A stretch of 64,000 nt of DNA from the NCBI GenBank assembly GCA_029262415.1, contig JAJCZL010000038.1:70137-134136 (forward strand), read 5' to 3'. Positions 59,161 through 64,000 of the stretch are shown piece by piece. Each line of letters opens with the position of its first letter. Position 1 is the first letter of the stretch. The notes beneath the pieces were generated by a model. It saw nothing but the letters and a program-made list of their open reading frames with translations. It was not told the origin of the DNA and did no database searches. A program made the position numbers and the translations under genes. This DNA is from Deltaproteobacteria bacterium. GTDB lineage: Bacteria > Desulfobacterota > Binatia > UBA1149 > JAJCZL01.

Positions 59161-60747
59161 GTGCATCCAGCGCTTTTTCATTTGTTCCGTGTCGAATCGA
59201 TGGCGATGGCACGGCTGGCGTGGCGCAAGCTGCCGACCAGAGGTGGTTTGCTCGCTGTAGGCGCCGGTCTGCTACTGGTGGTCGGGGTTCCTTACGCTGC
59301 CTACCTTTCGGTGACCAAAGAGGGCAACTTCGCAACTACTATCACGCTGATGCGGTCGTACGCCGCCGAAGCGTTCTTTGTGTTTGTGATGCTCGGAGCG
59401 ATTGCTCCACGCGGACTGTACTACCGGCCCGCCGAACTGGCGCTGCTCTTCCCTGCACCGATTCCGCGCCGGCAACTGGTTCTTTACAACATCGTGTGGC
59501 GGGCACGTATGTCGGTGCTTTCTGCTTTGTGGCTGGCGATGCTCGGTGTCATGGGCGGCACTCCGGTGTTGGTCGCGCTCGCCGGCTACACGCTGATCTT
59601 GCTCCTCTTACAGGTCTCCTCGCAATGTTTCGCGGTCGTCCGCGCTCGTCTCGCTGAGCGGCCGCGGGCCGCGTACGGCATCAAGGTTGGAGTGGCTTCG
59701 GTGCTGGCGATTGCTGCGCTGCTCGGCGGGCTTGGCGGTCTGCTGTCGCGGCTTGCATGGACGACCAGGCCTGCCCTTGAAATACTTTCAGCCGATAGCT
59801 TGATTGACGCTTTCCCGTGGATAGCGATCGCGGGGGGGACGGTTGCGGCGCTCGTTGTCGCCACGTGCTGGATGGACGGGGCTTACCACGAGACAGCGCT
59901 TGCCCGTAGTCTTGATCGCAGTCGGCGCAAAAAACGCCGTGGAGGCGGCTCCTACGGGCCAGGGGCACGCTTCGCCACTCTCAAGATTCCCAGCTTTCCG
60001 TATCTGCGCGGGGCCGGCCCGATTGCTTGGCGTCAATGTACCGAGCTGCTGCGCAATCCCCGACGAATCGTGCTGGTGTTGGCGGTTGTCGCCGCTGCCG
60101 CGTTCGGGGCGATGCTACTCGTACAGTTGGAGGCAGGTAACGACCTGACCACGATCACCGGACCGATGCGTGCTTGGGTAGTGATCTTTGTTCTTTGCAT
60201 TGCTCCGCTGCTGAGCGGTGACAGTCTCGGTTACGATTTTCGGCGCGATCTCGACCGAATGGCGACTCTCAAGTCGCTACCTGTCGCTCCTGCGGTGTTA
60301 TCCGCCGGTCAGATTGCGCCCGCGACTATGTTTGTAACCACGGTACAGGCGCTGGGGATTTGTGGTGTTGCCGTGTTCACCGACTCGATCGACTACGCCA
60401 CTGTGCTTGCGACGCTGGCAGTCCTTATTCCGATGAACTGGTGTGTGATCGCTGCGGAGAACACGCTCTTTCTCGTCGCGCCATATCGCACTGTAGTTGA
60501 CGACCCGGGAGATATGACTTTTGCCGGCAGACTCGCGCTGGCGACGACGCTGAAGATGGTCTCTCTGTTCACCTTGGCACTGCTCGCGATCGCGGTCGGT
60601 CTCGGGGCTTTGCATCTGACCCACGGGTCTCCAGGTGCGAGTGTCGCGGCTCTCTCGATGGTGCTCTTCGTCGCGTGTGTTCCCGCTACCAGAACTGCGG
60701 GCTGGGCGTTTCGCCGCTTCGATACCGGACGCGACGTTCCAGTCTAA
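59161..60747 (+). CDS. ABC transporter permease (putative ABC exporter, ABC-2 type)
   Basis: The 528-residue protein has about twelve hydrophobic segments arranged in two halves, with a basic cytoplasmic loop near 250-270 (RSLDRSRRKKRRGGGSYG). RGLYYRPAELALLFPAPIPRRQLVLYN and YDFRRDLDRMATLKSLPVAPAVL are the blocks that face the ATPase in this family of putative ABC exporters. GTG 59161 follows the ATPase gene by 5 bases. No substrate-binding protein is nearby, which fits export rather than uptake. Confidence 0.88.
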   Translation: MHPALFHLFRVESMAMARLAWRKLPTRGGLLAVGAGLLLVVGVPYAAYLSVTKEGNFATTITLMRSYAAEAFFVFVMLGAIAPRGLYYRPAELALLFPAPIPRRQLVLYNIVWRARMSVLSALWLAMLGVMGGTPVLVALAGYTLILLLLQVSSQCFAVVRARLAERPRAAYGIKVGVASVLAIAALLGGLGGLLSRLAWTTRPALEILSADSLIDAFPWIAIAGGTVAALVVATCWMDGAYHETALARSLDRSRRKKRRGGGSYGPGARFATLKIPSFPYLRGAGPIAWRQCTELLRNPRRIVLVLAVVAAAAFGAMLLVQLEAGNDLTTITGPMRAWVVIFVLCIAPLLSGDSLGYDFRRDLDRMATLKSLPVAPAVLSAGQIAPATMFVTTVQALGICGVAVFTDSIDYATVLATLAVLIPMNWCVIAAENTLFLVAPYRTVVDDPGDMTFAGRLALATTLKMVSLFTLALLAIAVGLGALHLTHGSPGASVAALSMVLFVACVPATRTAGWAFRRFDTGRDVPV

Positions 60748-60836
60748 CCGCGCCGGGCCGGCGCTGGGGTCTAACCGTGCCGGGCATGACCGACACCTCC
60801 CGATCAGCTAGACTGCTGGGGGTGGAGGAGGTTGAT

Positions 60837-61109
60837 GTGGAAGAGGTTAGAAGCGCTTTCCTCGTGCGGGCCCTGCTTTGCACGATCGCAATTCCAGTGT
60901 CGCTTGCTTGGTTGGTGCTCATCGGTTGGACGCTCGAAGCTGCGCGGCATGTCGACGTCGGCGTGCTGGCGCGTGGGGTCGGCGGGGCTACCGGCCACGA
61001 AGTTGACGCTATCGCGGCAGCGATCATGATTTTGGGGCCGCTGGCTGCAACGTGGGCGACGCTACTGCGACTCGACGGCTACGTCGCCACAAAAAAGGGA
61101 GAGGCCTGA
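60837..61109 (+). CDS. Small two-helix membrane protein of unknown function
   Basis: I do not recognise a family. The ~90-residue product has a membrane helix (LLCTIAIPVSLAWLVLIGW) and a second hydrophobic segment (AIAAAIMILGPLAATWATLL), and ends in a basic tail. GTG 60837 is preferred because a full GGAGGAGG site lies 5 bases upstream; ATG 60786 in the same frame would add 17 residues. It is 89 bases after the ABC permease and could be an accessory subunit. Confidence 0.6.
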   Translation: MEEVRSAFLVRALLCTIAIPVSLAWLVLIGWTLEAARHVDVGVLARGVGGATGHEVDAIAAAIMILGPLAATWATLLRLDGYVATKKGEA

Positions 61110-61178
61110 AGCCACTCCCCTTCTTATGTTCCGCTGTCGGTGCCGGTCAGCACGGCGCCGCGACTCGCGCATGCACTC

Positions 61179-63395
61179 CTATGGCAGGTTGTTGAATTCA
61201 TGCCGGCTGAGGAACCAGCCGTGGCGCACTTTCCGCCAAGGCGCCGTGATCGATGCCCCGTCGTTGCCGATAACCACGTGTGTTGTCATCTCGGCAACGG
61301 TCGCCGCGGAGAAGTCTCCAAATGCACGTAGGCGGAACGCATACTTGTTGGCGTTCGGCTTGTATTTGATCACCAGGTAGTAGATTCCGTCGCGGAATCC
61401 GCGGCCCCGACGTGCGCCGCGGTCGCGGAACTTAAACTTTTTGCCTTTCGGGTGTGCCTGGATGTCAGACCCGCGCACAAAGCCCGTGTACACGATGCCT
61501 GATGCATTGGTGATCTGCACCTGGAATCCGTCGATGCCGGGCTCTACAGTTGTCTGTGGGATGAACTGTGCGTGCATCTGGAAGGCGTCGAGCGAGACGT
61601 CGTCATCGTAGAAGCGGATTCTTGCCGGATCCGACTGCGGTTTCTCGCAAGCTGTGACCGGTAAGCAATCAGCACCGCAGGTCGTGGCTCCAACCGGGCA
61701 GTCGATGAGGTCAGCACAATCGACTAACCCGTCGTTGTCATCGTCGGTCATGTTGTTGCAGATCTCAACGTCACCGGGATCGCAGGTTTCTTCCGGGCGG
61801 TTTACGAGGCCGTCACCGCAGAACGCGCAGCGGCAGCCGTGTGCGCCCGACGATTCGAGACAGTTGGCGGGGCACGCGGTGTCGTCGACCCCGTCGCACT
61901 CCTCGTTGCTTTCTCTTACGTCGTTACCGCAGACCGCGCACTGACATTCGGTTGCAGTGCCGACCGGTTGGCAAGCACCGGGGCAGGCCGTAGCATCGAC
62001 GCCGTCGCATTGCTCTGAAGCCTGATTGACCACGCCGTCGCCGCAAGCCGCACACCTACACTCGTTGGCACCTCCGGCGGTTTGGCAGGCTCCGGGGCAG
62101 GCGGCGTCATCGGCACCGTCGCACTGCTCGTCGCCCGCGGTTACGCCGTCGCCGCAAACCGGGCAGCCGCACATGTTGTCGCACTGGCCGGGGCAAGCCG
62201 CATCGGCTGTCCCATCGCAGACCTCTCCCTGCTCGATCGTGTCGTTGCCGCATACGGAGCACGAGCAATCGGTCTGGCATGCGCCCGCCGTGCACTGGCC
62301 GTCATCGGTACCGTCGCACTGCTCGTTGCCTTCGCGGACGTTGTCGCCGCAGAGCGGGCAGCTGCAATCGGATTGGCACTCGCCGGGGCACGAGCTATCG
62401 GCGCTACCGTCACAGCTCTCGGTGCCGTTGACGACGCCGTCGCCGCAAACCGGGCTACATGTGCAATCGATTTCACATCCGCCGAGACACGTTCCAGTCT
62501 GTGCTCCGTCGCAGATCTCGCTGCCGTTGATCACATCGTCGCCGCAGACCGGGCTACATGTGCAATCGGGTTCACAGCTGCCTAGGCAGGATCCGGCGTC
62601 GGTCCCGTCGCACTGCTCGTTGCCTTCGATCTGGTCGTTGCCGCATACACCACCGGCCGGGCCGAAGGCGAAGTCGTTGGGGACGGCGCAGTTTTCGGAA
62701 CGTAGGAGAGGTAAGTACTTGCCGGTTTCGAGGGCGTTGTCGGGGCGCTCCTCGCAGGTGAAGGTACCGTCCAGGTTGCCGAGTACTTGGCCCTCAGGGA
62801 AGGGGCCGTCCGCGGCATCGCAAAAGTCAGCGTCGAGGTTTCCGTCAAGCGGGCGAACCCCTTCGATCGGTGTTATCAACTCGTCGCAGTCAGGCGGAAG
62901 AGTTGTCTGGTCGACTGTGATCTCGCAAGCCCAGGGGGCCGGGCTCTGCGCACAGCCGTCTCCCGCACCATTGATCAGCCAAGGGTTAAAAAGATAGCGG
63001 CCTTTGACGTCGTTCGGATCAAGCGGGTCGTATGCGAGCAGTGGCCCGCAAAGGTTGTAGAAATTGCCGAGACCGCCGACCTCTGCAGTAGTGGTCTGGC
63101 CGGTGATTGTCGTCCGGTCTAGGCACTGAACGCCGTTACGGTCGCGGCAGACCATGCGAACCGTGACCCCGTCGATGCCCGTCTCGCCGAGTGTGGGCTC
63201 GTAGATTCCGTTGCGGTTGGTGTCGCAGAACACTAGGTCGCCGGTAAATGTGGCCCACCCGATCGAGGGGGTGCCGAAGATTAGAGCTGTGCACGCGCCA
63301 GCAGCGACAAAAATGCCACGCAGCATCGTCGGGTTGCGGGCACAAGAACGAATCGTGGTTGCACTCTTTTGGAGTTCTCTGGTTCTCATTCGCAT
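61179..63395 (-). CDS. Secreted protein with SdrD-B-like domain and nine six-cysteine repeats
   Basis: The product has about 738 residues. After a signal sequence (hydrophobic IFVAAGACTALIFG) comes a domain resembling SdrD B / prealbumin-like folds (TFTGDLVFCDTNRNGIYEPT, about 50-120). A region of unknown family follows, then eight full CG-type repeats of a six-Cys variant (CGDxxxxGxEQCDGTxxxxCxGxCxxDCxC) and a ninth altered one (about 255-590). The C-terminal ~150 residues form a beta domain ending in SLDAFQMHAQFIP...WRKVRHG. ATG 63395 is the likeliest start; ATGs at 63389 and 63326 are possible and the long frame to 63602 is not used. It is probably a surface or matrix protein. Confidence 0.82.
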   Translation of the reverse strand: MRMRTRELQKSATTIRSCARNPTMLRGIFVAAGACTALIFGTPSIGWATFTGDLVFCDTNRNGIYEPTLGETGIDGVTVRMVCRDRNGVQCLDRTTITGQTTTAEVGGLGNFYNLCGPLLAYDPLDPNDVKGRYLFNPWLINGAGDGCAQSPAPWACEITVDQTTLPPDCDELITPIEGVRPLDGNLDADFCDAADGPFPEGQVLGNLDGTFTCEERPDNALETGKYLPLLRSENCAVPNDFAFGPAGGVCGNDQIEGNEQCDGTDAGSCLGSCEPDCTCSPVCGDDVINGSEICDGAQTGTCLGGCEIDCTCSPVCGDGVVNGTESCDGSADSSCPGECQSDCSCPLCGDNVREGNEQCDGTDDGQCTAGACQTDCSCSVCGNDTIEQGEVCDGTADAACPGQCDNMCGCPVCGDGVTAGDEQCDGADDAACPGACQTAGGANECRCAACGDGVVNQASEQCDGVDATACPGACQPVGTATECQCAVCGNDVRESNEECDGVDDTACPANCLESSGAHGCRCAFCGDGLVNRPEETCDPGDVEICNNMTDDDNDGLVDCADLIDCPVGATTCGADCLPVTACEKPQSDPARIRFYDDDVSLDAFQMHAQFIPQTTVEPGIDGFQVQITNASGIVYTGFVRGSDIQAHPKGKKFKFRDRGARRGRGFRDGIYYLVIKYKPNANKYAFRLRAFGDFSAATVAEMTTHVVIGNDGASITAPWRKVRHGWFLSRHEFNNLP

Positions 63396-63719
63396 ACTCA
63401 CGTTAGCCCTTGTAAAACTGGCGTTTGTGCTCCACCTTTCATCCCAGGCGTAGGCCAAGGAGCGGCAGCCGAGGGCTGGCGCCCCGCCGGCGTCATGCCG
63501 CCACCTTCGGCCGCGCGCGACTCTCGAGCCCTCTGCTGATTCGAGCCTAGCTAGCCTAACTCGGCGGGTCCACACAATACAAGGCATGCCGGCGTTTTCC
63601 ATTCGTGATTTCCGGGGCTTCCCCCATTCGGGTCAGGACTGCGCGCGCGCGTCTACGGTGTCAGTTAAGGTGGTGCACGTAACGACACCTGCGTGCAGGT
63701 GGAGCCGCGGGAGGAGTAT
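63396..63719. other. Divergent intergenic region at the right end
   Basis: The 324-base region lies between the leftward cysteine-repeat gene and the rightward GT87-like gene. I see no gene. TTGTAAAACTGGCG near 63410 loosely resembles the reverse complement of the shared 18-base motif. A run of GCGCGCGCG lies around 63642. Confidence 0.4.
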
Positions 63720-64000
63720 GTGGGCGAGGCGCTGAAAACCGGGCTAACCATTGGAGTCCTTGCGATAGCCGCCGCCGCGCTTTTGTCGATGAGCCGGTAC
63801 GGCATCGGGTTCGCGCCACGGGTACGCGCAGGCCTGCGCATCTTGCTTCTTGCCGGTGCGACGGGTCTCGGGTTGCTGATGGTTGCCGGACACGTTGGTA
63901 ACGTTCGCCATCCACGGCCCTGGGATTTCCCCCCTCTTTACATCGCGGCCAAAGCCGCGGCACGGGGCGATTCTATGTATGCGCCGGAGTCGCTGCGTGC
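63720..64000 (+). CDS. GT87 / DUF2029-like membrane glycosyltransferase (partial, runs off the edge)
   Basis: From GTG 63720 the frame is open to the end of the window, giving about 93 residues. Two hydrophobic helices (TIGVLAIAAAALLS and ILLLAGATGLGLLMVAG) are followed by WDFPPLYIAAKAAARGDSMYAPESL. That pattern (Asp-Phe, then a Gly-Asp-x-x-Tyr loop) marks the first extracytoplasmic loop of polyprenol-phosphate-sugar-dependent mannosyltransferases (GT87). A GGGAGGAG site lies just upstream; an in-frame GTG at 63699 is possible. A role in glycan or glycolipid assembly fits the region. Confidence 0.7.
   Translation, partial: MGEALKTGLTIGVLAIAAAALLSMSRYGIGFAPRVRAGLRILLLAGATGLGLLMVAGHVGNVRHPRPWDFPPLYIAAKAAARGDSMYAPESLR

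Noticed and set aside
63661-63963. Leftward 100-codon open frame at the right end
   Set aside because: It is antisense to the GT87-like membrane protein start, which has helices, a ribosome site and a recognisable loop motif.

Overview
This window looks like a chromosomal stretch of a high-GC, Gram-negative, free-living bacterium. Genes are tightly packed and many start with GTG or TTG. The many secreted proteins with CGDG-type cysteine repeats (the Myxococcus disulfide / DUF4215 type), thrombospondin-3 loops and dockerin-like calcium loops are typical of Myxococcota, Binatota and other former Deltaproteobacteria. That placement is inference. I see no rRNA, tRNA, CRISPR array, insertion sequence or phage gene.

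Layout. 1-9.3 kb is housekeeping and metabolism: a branched-chain aminotransferase, rhomboid protease, lysophospholipase-like hydrolase, sulfotransferase, a LysR regulator divergent from an ammonium transporter (with a sigma-54-like promoter), a crotonase, and a MoxR/VWA pair. 9.3-13.5 kb encodes secreted proteins: a Gly/His/Tyr-rich protein and two tandem paralogues with dockerin-like ends. 13.5-28.6 kb is one long leftward exopolysaccharide operon running wza, wzz, ExeA-type ATPase, degenerate tyrosine-kinase homologue, initiating sugar-phosphate transferase, GT2, then sugar-modifying genes, ending with wecB. 29.1-35.4 kb is a complete six-gene ebo cluster arranged as two convergent operons, eboA-B-F rightward and eboD-E-C leftward. 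35.7-37.2 kb carries ATP sulfurylase and a translationally coupled small protein.

37.3-47.3 kb is a single leftward gene for a secreted protein of about 3,330 residues. It has four discoidin-like modules separating 62 cysteine repeats, followed by a PQQ sugar-dehydrogenase-like propeller and a PKD domain. 47.5-55.1 kb is a second leftward polysaccharide operon (sulfotransferase, WecG-type transferase, deacetylase, heparinase-like lyase, GT4, GDP-mannose dehydrogenase). 55.4-58.3 kb is a smaller relative of the giant protein. 58.4-61.1 kb is an ABC-2 exporter plus a small membrane protein. 61.2-63.4 kb is a further cysteine-repeat protein, and a GT87-like membrane protein runs off the right edge.

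How it may work together (inference): the two polysaccharide operons, the sulfotransferases and ATP sulfurylase could make an amino-sugar- and uronate-containing, possibly sulfated exopolymer. The large disulfide-rich secreted proteins could be matrix or adhesin partners. The ebo cluster, known from cyanobacteria, proteobacteria and eustigmatophyte plastids, sits between them and probably makes or moves a secondary metabolite across the inner membrane. No Wzx flippase or Wzy polymerase is visible, so part of the assembly machinery must lie elsewhere.
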